Below the pieces are notes generated by a model, which was not told where the DNA came from, ran no database searches, and saw nothing but the letters and a program-made list of their open reading frames with translations. A DNA stretch of 64,000 bases from the NCBI GenBank assembly GCA_025330725.1, contig JAIWND010000042.1, positions 1 through 64,000 of the forward strand, given 5' to 3'. The stretch comes from Chlamydoabsidia padenii (taxonomy: Eukaryota > Mucoromycota > Mucoromycetes > Mucorales > Cunninghamellaceae). Below are positions 1 through 10,960 of the stretch, piece after piece (position 1 is the first letter of the stretch; each line of letters starts with the position of its first letter). The translations under genes and the position numbers were made by a program.

Positions 1-911
1 GAAAACAAATCCTATTGTTAGACACCATTTGTCATTTGATGTCAATGTACCAGTTTGATTTAAATGACGCAGAAAAAAAAAAGATAGAGTTATATACTCC
101 TATTCCACCGAGAGCACAATACGCCGTACTTCTTACGTGATCATGCCTCCAAGATTACTTTAGCACTTTGTGCTACAACTTGTTTGGACGAACAAGGTTT
201 ATCATCAATCTAGCAAAGGATCATCCTGAAACGAGGGGTCATCATATGAAGGGTGTTCATCTCGGCAAAGACAAAATAAAAAGGTCGAGCCTTCCCCCTT
301 TTATAGTCCAAAAAAGGAACTATTCATTGGTTTTAAGAAAGTGATCTGTGATTTTTTATGCTCATCATCCGAGAAAAAAAAAAAAAAGGAGAGAAAGCGT
401 ATATATATATAAAAAAAAAAGAGAGAGAGACGCCATTTATCCGACCCCCTTTGTGAGAAAAAAAAAGGAGCACGGACGAAATTTATCGTGGTCAATGATA
501 TGAAATCACAATAGGTTACGCAAATAATAAAAAAGAAAGGGGAACCCTGTCTGTATGCCCGGTGCTGATCCAAGCGAGGTGGCTCAAGGATCCAAATGCA
601 TCATGTTTTGAATTTATTACTATTATATCAATCGATGCACTAGATGGAAAAAGAAAAAGAGTTAAAAAGAGAAGCGGGGTTTAGATTTCTAACGCCGATT
701 AAACGTTTGCATGAATTTGATATTGGAAGAGCTTTGTGGTTTTTTATTTATTAAAAATTCATAGCATAGAAAAAGATGAAGAGAGAGAGAGAGAAAGAGA
801 GAAAAAGGAGAGAAGAATGGGATCAACAGATAAATGCTTACAATACAACTATGGGAAATGAGGGGACAGAGAGAGAACAATAGATCAATAATTATACGAT
901 ATGGGAAGGCA
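1..911. other. Non-coding or unassigned AT-rich region
   Basis: No convincing gene was found. The stretch has A-rich and GA-rich simple sequence (about 370-430 and 770-815), and its open frames are low-complexity Phe/Leu/Ser strings typical of homopolymer DNA. A CGGGGTTTAGA-like motif at 674-688 resembles the promoter-associated motif described in the findings. Confidence 0.5.
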
Positions 912-1328
912 CTAATAATGAGGATATAAAGTAGACAGTGATGAGAATGAAGAAGAAGAGGAAGTAGATGCAACCGAAGCTCGACGGGAATAAAGACTCC
1001 ATTGATCATGCTGTAAGATAGAAGGACTAGGCAAAGAAGAAGAAGAAGACAATGTTGAACAAGTGGATAATCGACGACGATCCAAGCCGGGAGGAGAAGA
1101 TGGTGGAAACCATTGAGTAGACATACGGCGGTACCTTGAAGGAGGAGAATCCATGGCGGATTGTGGTCTTGACTTTCTGATGCCTTGTAAAGTACGGTAT
1201 CGATTGAAACAAGTCGCTCTTTTCCGGTGTGGTAACTGATTCGAGATTTGACCCCATGTCAAGCCATTGGCCACACCTTGACAGATAATAGCATCTTCCA
1301 ATGCTGAGAATCGACTACGTGGTTTCAT
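912..1328 (-). CDS. SANT/Myb-like DNA-binding protein
   Basis: A 138-residue product starting at the ATG at 1326-1328. The N-terminal part (about residues 4-50) reads as one Myb/SANT repeat: an acidic LEDAII helix, then LTWGQISNQL with the helix-2 tryptophan, then RATCFNRYRTL as the recognition helix. The rest is Ser/Arg/Pro-rich and probably disordered, suggesting a small nuclear regulator. The frame stays open upstream to 1457, but that extension is Phe-rich and looks like UTR or intron, so the internal Met was chosen. One repeat with no recognised partner domain gives no specific target. An unseen 5' exon is possible. Confidence 0.6.
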   Translation of the reverse strand: MKPRSRFSALEDAIICQGVANGLTWGQISNQLPHRKRATCFNRYRTLQGIRKSRPQSAMDSPPSRYRRMSTQWFPPSSPPGLDRRRLSTCSTLSSSSSLPSPSILQHDQWSLYSRRASVASTSSSSSFSSLSTLYPHY

Positions 1329-1457
1329 ATGACTAATCAATGGAGTAGCATGGTAGGTGGATTCAAGGTAAGGGAATGAGTAATCATGATGCTTGATGGC
1401 AGAGGTAGGGTTTAAGATAGTGGCAACTAGGAAAAAAAAAAAAGGATGAGTTCTCAT

Positions 1458-2669
1458 GTCATGTATTTTTTCAAGTCCATTTGCACTTACGATCCATGTT
1501 GTTTTTGTAAGAGCAAGAGAGGCGAGTCAAAGTTTAATAAAGTAAAGTAATAAAGAAGAAGAAAAAAGGGTAGTTTTATGGTTAGGTATTTATATGTCAG
1601 AAATCTACCGGGCACACGAATGTGATTACTATATCCGGACAATACAAACAATATGCATCCGTTCGTTCATTGTCATCAAATATAGATTGGATCATCTTTT
1701 TCCTTACCTCCCCATAAACGCCTATTTACTTTTTCTTCTTTATTACTATTCTAGTATAATAATCCCTCTCTTTTTTGTCCATAGAGATGATCTTTTATTT
1801 GAACCCTTGATGTTTGATGATCTCAAAGAAAAAAAAGGAGAAGGGGGGGAAAAGGAGTCAAAGCAAAGCGGGGGTTGAAACTCGCGCCCCGTCTGTCATC
1901 CCTCGACAATGCATTCATGCCACCCATATTAATGTTCGAGACAAGTGAATATCATTCCATAACACACATACACACACAAAAGGAGGAGTAATTACTGAAA
2001 TATAAGAAAGAGTCTATAGATACGAATTTATAAAGTATAATTCTTTTTTTTTTTTTTTTTTTTTTTAATATCGGAAGCCTATTTCCACGCTTTCAACGAA
2101 AAAGGAGGATGTGAATAAGTATACAGGTTTTTTCTTTCTTTTGATTTTCTTTTTTTGGTTGGATCGAGCCAGGTTGGTCTGACGGGTAAACATGATGTTG
2201 AATTGAGACAAAGTTGGCTTTTGTTGTTGTTGTTGTTGTTGTTGTTGTGTTATGATATGTTTTATTTTGATTGATTGTTGTCCCCCATGTTTACAACTAG
2301 TCGAATCATGTCTTGCTTTAGTATAAAGAGAATTTACCTATTTCCATATCCAATGTTATCATAATAACAACAGTGATATACCATTGGAGGGGGATCTTTA
2401 TGTTTAGATGAAACGTAAAAGATTCATCATGTAGTAGCTATAAAAGGAAGCCATGACAACAAAAACAAATAATATCATCATCACAAAGGCATTATTTATT
2501 GATAACAAAATGCAGAAATAAAAAACAATAGATAAAAGAAGGGTAAAGTATACTAAATGCATCAACTATGGTGACACTGTAATAACAATAGTGATAAGAG
2601 GGGATGGATGGTGAAAGAAATGATAATAATAAAAAAACAAACAATTATGATAATACTAATACAATGAAG

Positions 2670-2705
<36 letters not shown>

Positions 2706-2711
2706 TAATGA
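1458..2711. other. Intergenic region with simple repeats
   Basis: No supported gene. It contains a T tract at about 2043-2066, a (TTG)n microsatellite at about 2221-2247, a GA tract at about 2675-2702, and a GCGGGGGTTGAAA motif at 1868-1881 that may belong to the promoter of the minus-strand Myb-like gene. ORFs here are short and low complexity. Confidence 0.5.
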
Positions 2712-3847
2712 TTACATTTCCATAGCATCATCACCATCGGATTCATAATCAGCTTCATCTTCAGGCAAAACGACGACTTCTTCTTCAGGTGCTGAAGGTG
2801 GGACGACAGTATTGATGGAGGCAATGAGTTCTTGAGTATGTTCCAATAGAGCATCGTCGTCATACCCAGTCACCTTTGATAACTATTAATAGAGAGAGAG
2901 AGAGAGAGGTCAGTTCACCCGCCACTCTTTACTTTTTTCTTCTTCTTTCTTACCTTGAGTGCCAATTCCAAACAATCTCTTGCATCTTCCCAATGAGCCA
3001 ATCGTTCTTCTTCTTGATCTTCACCCATACAATAATAGGTCCAACCATAAAGATACCATAAATCCACCACTTGATCATTTTCCTTTTGTAATCGTTCCAG
3101 AATCATAAACGCATGTTGTATCATTCCCACTTCCAATAACAGTTTGATCAAAGCCAACCGTGCGTCGTAATTGGGGATCGTAGGATCACCCACTTCTTTT
3201 TCGATCCAAAGATTTATACTTTGTTCCAAGATGTGTGCTGCTTCTTCATTTCGTTGTTGTGATAATCGTACAGAGGCGAGTAGTTGATACACTTCGGCAT
3301 TGGTAGGATCCACTTGTTGAGCTTGGTGTAAGTATTCTTCACATTTCTGTTCCGCTTCAGGTTCGAAACTATATATATATAAATATAAACAAGAGTGTTG
3401 GTTTATCATTTTCCCCCTTGCCCTTCTTTGTCTTACTTACCAACAATCCGTCAAGTAGATTTCGGTCATGGAACATAAAGCAGTAGCGATTTTCTGAGCC
3501 AACAAGAGATCCTCTTGATCATTCGATTGACGTTCCGCCATCATGAGATCCACACCTTTTTGGAAAGCAGCAATAGCTTCCTTTTCCACCGAGAGTTGAC
3601 CAAGGTACATATATTTGCTATAGCCGGTATCAGGTTGTAGTTGAATGGCTTGTAAAAAGTGTTGACGTGCTTCAGCAAACTTTTCAAGTTCGATTTCCAC
3701 CTGACCAAGAGGTTCCAAGACACGGATATCGTTAGGTGCCAATGCCAGCGCTTTTTCACAAAAAGCATACGCCATTGGATAATCCATGGCATCAATGTTT
3801 TCTTGGATCCTTGGTAAAAGATCGTCCACAGTATAGTTGACAGACAT
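2712..3847 (-). CDS. ACL4: Acl4-like assembly chaperone of ribosomal protein uL4 (TPR protein)
   Basis: Three exons join in frame: 3847-3441, 3368-2954 and 2882-2712, giving 330 residues. Introns have GTAAGTAAGA and GTAAGAAAG donors. Tetratricopeptide repeats run through most of the protein, for example AFCEKALALAPNDIRVLEPL, RQHFLQAIQLQPDTGYSKYM and HQAQQVDPTNAEVYQLLASV. The product ends in an acidic tail (EDEADYESDGDDAMEM), as in yeast Acl4, which captures nascent ribosomal protein L4 and escorts it to the nucleus for 60S assembly. Size, TPR layout and acidic tail fit that family. A generic TPR protein is the alternative. The start follows a T/G-rich leader, and a CGGGATTTGAA motif lies about 200 bp upstream (4044-4056). 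Confidence 0.8.
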
Positions 3848-4043
3848 TGATGTTAAGGGGAAGGGGCTGGTTTAGTTAGTGTATAATGAGAATGAGAGAG
3901 TAATATAAAACAGAGGAATTCGTCAATCGACACAAAGGAAGGTGAGTGGTATATGCGATCAAGAGAAAGAAGCAAAAAACAAGGAAAGGTTAAAAAAAAA
4001 AAAAGCTTGCCAGTCACCGTTTTAGGTTTATTCAAATTCAGTG

Positions 4044-4056
4044 ACGGGATTTGAAA
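4044..4056 (+). promoter_or_regulatory. CGGGATTTGAA motif upstream of ACL4
   Basis: A match to the recurrent CGGGRTTTRAA motif about 200 bp upstream of the divergently read ACL4 start. Function is inferred only from recurrence at similar places in this window. Confidence 0.35.
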
Positions 4057-4099
4057 TTCAAAAGTGCTTCTTTCTTTTAAAAGAAGGGCGAACTCTTTT

Positions 4100-4958
4100 C
4101 TTTCTCTAATCTCACTTCCATTCAGAGCAAAGCAATACTTGACAACCCTAATGACATTAAGACCCCATTCCTCCTGCTGATACCTGCATCAAGTGATCAC
4201 CCCAGTTGAATCTTTGGCGACCCTTGTCTTCAATGGGTTAGCAATCTTATGGAACACGGTAATAATAAAGGAAGGGGATTAATATTGTTACCCGGTATTT
4301 TTATGAAGAAAAGGTAAAAGTCTAAACTCATTTTACTGAAACTGATAGGTGCGCGTCAAGAACAAAAAAAAAAAAAAAAAAAAAAAAAACTACAAATGGG
4401 GGGCCAATATGAAACTTATGATCAAACCAGGGCAAAACGAAAAAAAAAAAAAAAAAAAAAAGGTATAAAGAGTTCAACCTTTTACTAACCTCCTTTTTAT
4501 TCTAATGGATCAGGCACTGGAATCTTCTTCCGAAAACTACATGTCGAACTGAAAATAGGTCTATAGTAAAAGCATTGTCCCCTTTAAACTATACTCCCCC
4601 TTTTAAATAAATAATCACTACAACTATTTATCTTACATAATACTATTTTGTCTAGGGTGTAACTACCATAGCATGAGATAATGTGGTCCTGCTTGTATCT
4701 GCCCTTTATGACTTTACATACATGAGTACTTTTTATTAAACCTTTGATTTGACCGTCTTATGTGCTTAGAATACGACAACTTGCCACCATAATGGATCAT
4801 GTTTGGTCATGTTTGCTCTGCATGATTTTCACATATTCGAATCCCGATTGTCATAATTCACACCCCGCCTACCCCACACTTGGAGCCATGACATCAAAAA
4901 GAAAAATTTGCTCTCTTCTTCTCTCCCTCTCCCTCTTTCTATAACATTCTATTTTACT
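4100..4958. other. Intergenic, homopolymer-rich
   Basis: Two A runs (about 4361-4389 and 4440-4460) and AT-rich DNA. No gene is supported. CT-rich sequence at 4911-4950 directly precedes the interrupted ORF that begins at 4959. Confidence 0.5.
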
Positions 4959-5231
4959 ATGGGTTTAATTCGATCAGCTGTCAACTTGCTCAATCAACGG
5001 ATCACTGGTATGGTGGACGATTACGACACCATTTGCCCTGCCACTCGCATCATGCCTCGCCGGGATTGGGTGTTGTTTTTGCAAAGGGAATCACAACGAA
5101 CGAACACGACTTGATACAACGTAACTTCTGGGCTCCGGGTGACCAAGAAAAAGAACTTTTTGGAACAGTTTGGCAATCTTGATGGAACAGTGTTTGTTGA
5201 TTGTCCTAGACATCCTAACAATGACCAATAA
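4959..5231 (+). pseudogene. Small ORF interrupted by one in-frame TGA
   Basis: Translation from the ATG at 4959 gives 51 codons, a TGA at 5112-5114, then 38 more sense codons in the same frame to TAA at 5229. The second part (ending DGTVFVDCPRHPNNDQ) is as protein-like as the first (MGLIRSAVNLLNQRITGMVD), and a CT-rich leader precedes the start. I do not recognise the family. It may be a recently inactivated gene, a sequencing error, or a coincidence. A second short ATG frame with a similar MGL start follows at 5381-5512. Confidence 0.35.
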
Positions 5232-6291
5232 CAACACTCGTGACAATACCAACAATACTGTCAAGAAAAGAAAAACGAAAATGAACTTCAAAGAGAGAAG
5301 TCTTTCTAATAACTGTAATGTATGTGTATCATTTGTCAACTTTTTTTTTGTTTTTTGTTTTTTATACACAAGTGCCTACCATGGGGCTAACAAAGACTTT
5401 GGATAATGAAAAGACTAGTCGATGTCAATCCTGGGGTCAGGCTCACCTTTCTTTGACACCTTCTGCTCCTCCTCACCACCAAACAGCGGGGTTTATCGGT
5501 CTCATTCAATGAATGAAGGAAATACTCAACAAATGGATGAGGGCAAAAGGATAAAGGCAGGTGGTTGAGCTTGGTAATTACGTTAGATGAATAGTATAGA
5601 ATATAGTTATTATTATGTTATCATAGTAAAGTACCTTTTTATGTAAATATATTGTCTATTTGTGTTGTCTATTACTGAAAATGTTGTCGGTGGTTAATGA
5701 GTGGTATGTACAGTATATGGCTCTTGGTTTAAAGTCCCGGTCTTGACACATCTTTGAAATCATGCAACTACAACAACATCTGGATCCTGAATCCTTGTCT
5801 TGTGACAAAGACGTGGCTGAAATGATGGCAGTTTTCAATGTATGAATCATGGACTATATGGGTCAGTAAAAGAATAACTACTGTATATTGTGATAATGGA
5901 GGTATGCACAAGAAGAAGATTTTATTTCAAATGAAAAATTAATGCAAGCATATAACTATTGTTTTTTAATAAGGTTGGCGTTTGAGTAAGATAATTGAAA
6001 ACTAAAATGGTCCAGTACAGGAGTTATAATTGACTCGAAAACCTTTGGCGTTTCCTCCTTGAACGAATCGGGGTGTTATCGTTGAAGAGCAAAGCCATAA
6101 GATACACCTTCTTCGGCCAGTTTGAGAAGGTCGGTTCAAAAGGAAAATCAAGTGACCTGTAACGGTGAATTCCAAATCAAAATCACGGAGTGGTTCAGGC
6201 ACTTGTAAGCAAAACACCCATAATCAATCGATTGTTGAAGTGTTGGTGTATATCGTACCAAACAGCCAATATGAACGCATCATTACATTTA
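5232..6291. other. Intergenic, no gene supported
   Basis: AT-rich sequence with short unrelated frames. The segment 5545-5670 looks like a 3' UTR. I see no splice-compatible coding potential beyond tens of codons. Confidence 0.45.
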
Positions 6292-6463
6292 ATACCAATT
6301 CCATATATATTATCTTTTATAAAATCATCTTTTTTATCATTCTGTTTTTTATTGATTGTCTCCTTTTATCTTTTTACTTTTTACTTTATTTGGCTTTACC
6401 CTGGCTGGTGATAGTACTCTATTTAACTTGTCAGGTTGATCTGGGTTAAACTCACTTCAACCT
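6292..6463 (+). repeat. Dispersed repeat, copy 1 (pair with 10783-10960)
   Basis: About 170 bp closely matching 10783-10960 in the same orientation, including the shared core TTATTTGGCTTTACCCTGG and a downstream GTTAAACTCACT block. No coding potential is conserved, so the pair is likely two copies of a short mobile or subterminal repeat. Confidence 0.65.
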
Positions 6464-6469
6464 AATAAA

Positions 6470-7553
6470 TATGATAGGAACGAATGACACTGGATGACAT
6501 GACATTGGGATCGCATGAATCGGGTTGTGAAAAGCACAACTTGTTCTCGTGCAACCAGTCTTTTACTACCATACTTACTTTTCTTCGATCCATCCTTCTT
6601 TTTCTATCTCACTTTTAGCAGCATAACACACAGAAGAAAACTAAGCTAGACTGAGCTGTGAACTTTCTTTTTTCTTTTTTTGGCCTTGTCAATACGAAAT
6701 AAATGACGGGTACAACTATATTCATACTCATATTACGTTTTTAGTGACGATGGAAGCGCTATCTTTATTGCTTGACAATGTCATTCATGCACGCTGTTGC
6801 TATGTTTTAATCTAAGTACCTTTATTGATTAATCAATTCATATCGGGGAGGGGATTAAACTATACTAATTATTATTCTAGCAAAGATATTCAAGTATGGT
6901 GGATGATATAGGGTGGAATACATCTATTACTGTTCGTTGATAGGCGCTATTAGCCCCATAAAAGGCAATACTTTATGCTGTTTAATGTAGAGTATCGCAT
7001 GTTGTGCTGTGTCGTCTATTATGCAAAGAGAAGGAGTCAGCAAGTGTAGATACTATTATCAACTTTATACTTTACCTTTTTCATGATTATGAGTACTCTG
7101 ACAGTGAGATCCTTTATCGCATCATGACTCTAATCGGTTGTATGATCTTGAAGGTGCTTGTATCATTGTTTTGATTGCTTCGCTTGACTGTGTTCCTGAT
7201 CTACTGCATGGTAAAGAAGAGTAATTTCCTTGATCCCTTTCACAACGGTCAGTTCTTATCTTCTTTGATACCGGATTCCATCAATATGGGCACTCGCTGT
7301 CCCAGTTCAGTTATAATGACCTATAATAGTATGATAGAGAGTAAGTTTAGTGTATACAACAGCTACTGTTTTACTTTTTTCTTTTCTTTCTATACCATTG
7401 TTGCAAGTTTCATCCATTCGTTTTTGCTGTTAGTGTTGTTGCTTTAGAAGTACTTGATGTGGCGAATAGTTAGTTGTTAAATGAGAGTTGTTTGGTTTCA
7501 AAAATGGATAGATCCTTGTTGGCGATGTTGAATCTGGGTAGAGGAATGTTTAA
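6470..7553. other. Intergenic, no gene supported
   Basis: Several open frames of up to 90 codons (for example 7175-7447) lack recognisable domains and codon bias. AT-rich, no repeats noticed. Confidence 0.4.
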
Positions 7554-7600
7554 ATGGATAGAGTGAGTTGCTTTAGGATCAATGGAAAGAGGAGTCGCTG

Positions 7601-7614
7601 TCGGGGTGTGAAAG
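7601..7614 (+). promoter_or_regulatory. TCGGGGTGTGAAAG motif
   Basis: Variant of the recurrent CGGGRTTTRAA motif, about 150 bp upstream of the ATG at 7761 and in the gene's orientation. Its role is inferred. Confidence 0.3.
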
Positions 7615-7760
7615 TATTGTCCAGGTTTTCGAAAAATGTCGTGTCGTGTTACACGACTACGCGAGTTTGTGGAGAAATTTTTTTTCCCCAGATAAACAAA
7701 AGTTTCCTTTTTTTTCCCCTCTTTTTTTTTTCTTTACTTTACTTTCTCTTGTGTATAACA

Positions 7761-8484
7761 ATGATCTTCTCTCTATCACTCTCTGCTCTTTACTACTATT
7801 CTCTCTCTATTATTACTACCAACCCATACTGGGCTCTGGCATTTGCGGCTCTCTTGGTGGGGATAATCTTTGCGATACAACGATGGCGGTGGCAAAGGCG
7901 ACGGCCACGACGACGACAACGCGGAGTAGCGCGATTTGAAGATGTTCCAATTGAACCCTGGGAACTGGAAATGAAGCGTTACCAGTACCGGATATTATAT
8001 CAGAGCAACCTGGAATATCTATTTGATAATGATTTTTGCAAAGCATTTGAAAAGTTAAAAAGTAAGAAAAATCAAAGTCAAAAAAATGTTAATGTGAATC
8101 AATATTGATCTAACCTATATGTCTTTTTATGTCAATCTCTAGTCTCGACTGACTCTCCCTCAAGTAATGAAGTGGACGATGACATGGATGATCTCATCAC
8201 GGGAATGGGGTGCCTTTCCGGTAAGAAAAAAAAAAAGTACTGATTGATGTGGATATGGATGAATACTAATCTATATATATATAGTTTATGGGCCTGGTTA
8301 TTGTTGATGGTGGTGATGGTGGTGGTGGTGGCTAGGGTGGCCGGTCTGTGCTGCGACTTGTCGACACCTGCTGGACATCTACTCGCACTATGACGGTGGC
8401 GATGGAGTGGATCCTTATCCCTCGTTTACTCCCTCCTCTATGTCTGGTCCCTACGATGTGAAGCTCTTGGCTAAAACTCTATGA
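7761..8484 (+). CDS. Putative single-pass membrane protein, 3' part degenerate
   Basis: Exon 1 (7761-8061) encodes a hydrophobic N-terminus, a membrane segment (WALAFAALLVGIIFAIQRW), then a strongly basic stretch (RWQRRRPRRRQR) and a charged soluble part containing EDVPIEPWELEMKRYQYRIL. Exon 2 (8143-8220) continues in frame with an acidic stretch. Exon 3 begins near 8285 and after seven codons meets TGA inside a TGG/TGA tract. The frame then stays open to 8484 with ordinary protein-like sequence, so this is either a broken gene or a gene with a 39-nt intron (GT at 8300 to AG at about 8338). More exon-like pieces follow to about 9420. Family not recognised. Confidence 0.45.
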
Positions 8485-8713
8485 AGGCGCTGACTTGATG
8501 TGATCAAACTCATGCTTATTTATGGATCCTATCATTGGGTCTACTTGCAAGAACACCGTTTAATTCTGTTTGGTTAATTGGATTCCTATTAGATTAAGGT
8601 AACTTGTTAACACTTGTTTTAAATGATTGTTGATGATATTAGGTCAAGCAACTTGTGAATCCATTCCATTGTCCATCTTTCTGGTGCTCGGCGGACTCGG
8701 TCATTTAAACAAG

Positions 8714-9020
8714 GTAAAAAAAAAAAAAAGACATATCCTCCTTCTTCTTCTTCTTCTTCTTCTTAACTAACTTCTTTTCTTCTTCTTTTTAAACACAACA
8801 ATCCCCCCCCCACGGAGAAGAGGGGAGGGAACTTGTAGGTTATCTTAATGGTCTCAATAAAAGGTAAAATAAACAAAACATATCCTTCTTCTTCTTAACT
8901 AACTTCTTTTCTTCTTCTTTTTAAACACAACAATCGCCCCCCTCTCTTCTCCGGGGGGGGGGACTTGTAGGTTATCTTAATGGTCTCAACAAAAGGTAAA
9001 ACAAACAAAACATATCCTTC
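8714..9020 (+). repeat. Tandem repeat of about 135-145 bp (2.5 copies)
   Basis: Units starting at about 8714, 8862 and 8994 share AAACATATCCTTCTTCTTC, an AACTAACTTCTTTTCTTC block and, in the first two, ACTTGTAGGTTATCTTAATG. Each unit starts at a GTAAAA donor-like site. The third unit is cut by a run of about 60 T (9033-9092). Confidence 0.75.
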
Positions 9021-9029
9021 TACTTAACT

Positions 9030-9032
<3 letters not shown>

Positions 9033-9092
<60 letters not shown>
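9033..9092 (+). repeat. Poly-T tract of about 60
   Basis: The longest uninterrupted homopolymer in the window, apparently inside an intron of the 7761-9440 locus. Confidence 0.9.
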
Positions 9093-9096
<4 letters not shown>

Positions 9097-9251
9097 CGCT
9101 CAAATATCTCCCGAGTTACAACAAGGACATCCACAGTGGCAGCCGGCTTTATACTATGGTAAGTTGTTTGAAAAGAAACAATGAACATATTGTCAATCTA
9201 TATAATGACACTCATCACTCTTTTTTTTTTTTTTTTTCTTCTTCATCTTAT

Positions 9252-9300
9252 TCCCTCCCCCTCCTCCTCTTCAACCTTGGATAAGAGGAGGAGGGGGGAC
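9252..9300 (+). other. GC-rich stem-loop before a 3' splice-site-like TAG
   Basis: A C/T-rich arm (CCCTCCCCCTCCTCCTCTT) pairs with a downstream G/A-rich arm ending GAGGAGGGGGGAC, with a loop of about 10 nt, followed by AAATAG. Equivalent C-run/G-run hairpins precede CTTGTAG at about 8804-8838 and 8936-8969. Confidence 0.6.
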
Positions 9301-9689
9301 AAATAGCTTTTCTCGTTGGAAATGGATGGATTCACTTGTTGCTCTGCCAAATGGAAACTTTTATAACGCCGTTATCAAGCTCTTCCTACTGGTAGAATAT
9401 ACAATCCGATTGATGTGAAGGTAACAAAGTTTGCGCAGGTAGACTTTGATGGTAGGTTGAAGTAGGTAAGACGATGGGGGCGGGAAGTCTTGTCGGGGCC
9501 GGAGGGAGGATGCTGGGGGTGGAAGTCGTGGGGGTGCGGGAACCAGGAAATATTAATGGCGAGGGGGTAAGCGATATAAGGTGGATCTCTTGACCCGCTA
9601 GAATGGGGGGTGGATGTCCTGGTCCTTCAGGTGCTCGTATGGTCAAAGCCGCGGTCTTCCTTTGGTGTTGTTGTGTTGATACCCTTTTT

Positions 9690-10100
9690 TATACTTATCC
9701 TTTTATTATACCTATCTTTTTCTTATACTTATCTTTTTATTATACTTATCTTTTTATTATACTTATCTTTTTATTATACTTAGCTCTTTATATACTTATG
9801 ATGATACCAGAAAAAACAAAAAAAAACAAAAAAAACAAAAAAAAAAAACAAAAAAAACAAAAAAAAAAAAGCAAAAAAAGCAAAAAAAAAAAAAAAAAAA
9901 GAAAAAAAAAACAATCAGTACCTTTAGTAACCATATATTTTGTCTTTTTTATTTTTATTTCATTAGTGTATTTTATATTCTTTCTATTCATTATCTTACT
10001 TTCAATCAACACAACAACACAAAAACACAAAAACAACAAAAAACAACAAAAAACAACACAAAAACAACACAAAAACAACACAAAAACAACACAAAAACAA
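9690..10100 (+). repeat. Low-complexity block: 17-bp TTTTTATTATACTTATC repeats and (A)nC tracts
   Basis: About five copies of a 17-bp T-rich unit (9690-9790), then A runs with interspersed C or G (9810-9915), then AACAACACAAAA-type repeats (10008-10103). The apparent ORFs through here are poly-Lys/Asn/Gln artefacts. Confidence 0.8.
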
Positions 10101-10103
10101 CAC

Positions 10104-10745
10104 AAAACACCACTGCATCCTATACCATGGCTTCTTTCTATAATTTGCTGCCACAAGACAAAACACCACGACATCCTATACCATGGCTCTCTTATATACC
10201 CTGCTGCCACAAGACAAAACACCACGACATCCTATACCATGGCTTCTTTCTATTCTCTGCTGCCACAAGACAAAACACCACTGCATCCTATACCATGGCT
10301 CCTTTCTATTCTCTGCTGCCACAAGACAAAACACCACTGCATTTTATACCATGGCTATCTTATATACCCTGCTGCCACAAGACAAAACACCACTGCATCC
10401 TATACCATGGCTCTCTTCGATACCCTGCTGCCACAAGACAAAACACCACTGCATCCTATACCATGGCCTCTTCGATACTCTGCTGTGCCACAAGACAAAA
10501 CACCACTACATTTTATACCATGGCTCTCTTATATACCCTGCTGTCACAAGGAAGACGAACAAAAACATCACCAACAAACAATAATACAATAATACAAAAA
10601 TGCCACTACACTATATACCATGGCTCCTTTATATACCCTGCTGCCAAAAGAAAAGCGAACAAAAACATCACAAAAACACAAAAGCACAACTACATCCTAT
10701 AAAATGACTCTTTATATACCATATTGCTACAAGAAAAACGTACAG
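10104..10745 (+). repeat. 56-bp minisatellite, eight close copies plus diverged copies
   Basis: Eight tandem units of 56 bp (one of 57) start at 10104. Each begins AAAACACCAC, contains TATACCATGG, and ends CTGCTGCCACAAGAC. Two or three diverged and expanded units continue to about 10745. Because 56 is not a multiple of three, each unit shifts the reading frame, which explains three overlapping long ORFs made of the same peptides. Confidence 0.9.
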
Positions 10746-10782
10746 AAACACCACCCACAATAACACTCCAACACAATAACAT

Positions 10783-10960
10783 CCAATACCAAATCTATAT
10801 ATGTTATCCTCTTCATTACAATCTCATCTTTAATAAAATTATCTTATTGTTTGTCTCCTTTTATCTTTTTACTTTATACTTTATTTGGCTTTACCCTGGG
10901 TGGTGATAGTAGTCTATTTAACATGTCAGGTTGATATGGGTTAAACTCACTGTAACCTAC
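10783..10960 (+). repeat. Dispersed repeat, copy 2 (pair with 6292-6463)
   Basis: Matches copy 1 over the TTATTTGGCTTTACCCTGG core and flanks. Lies directly downstream of the minisatellite, so the minisatellite may be an internal expansion of one family member. Confidence 0.65.

Larger units (their letters stand above)
8639..9440 (+). other. Exon-intron array with tandemly duplicated intron-microexon units
   Basis: Coding-like exon ends occur at about 8713 (PLSIFLVLGGLGHLNK frame), 8861 and 8994. The last two are 25-nt exons (GTTATCTTAATGGTCTCAA, then T or C, then AAAAG) each followed by GTAAAA. The introns between are near copies of each other. Further exon-like pieces are at about 9105-9160 (ELQQGHPQWQPALYYG) and before 9421. 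It probably belongs to the gene starting at 7761, but a full reading frame could not be assembled. Confidence 0.4.

Noticed and set aside
9386..9646. Minus-strand Pro-rich ORF
   Set aside because: Opposite frame of a G-rich segment with no domain and no conserved context.
10104..10560. CRISPR-like array
   Set aside because: Units are contiguous without spacers of unique sequence and lie in eukaryotic DNA; a minisatellite.
9603..10592. 329-codon ORF through the poly-A block and minisatellite (also 10127-10702 and 10183-10584)
   Set aside because: Poly-Lys/Asn/Gln and then frame-rotated translations of the 56-bp unit. No start context and no splice logic; a repeat artefact.
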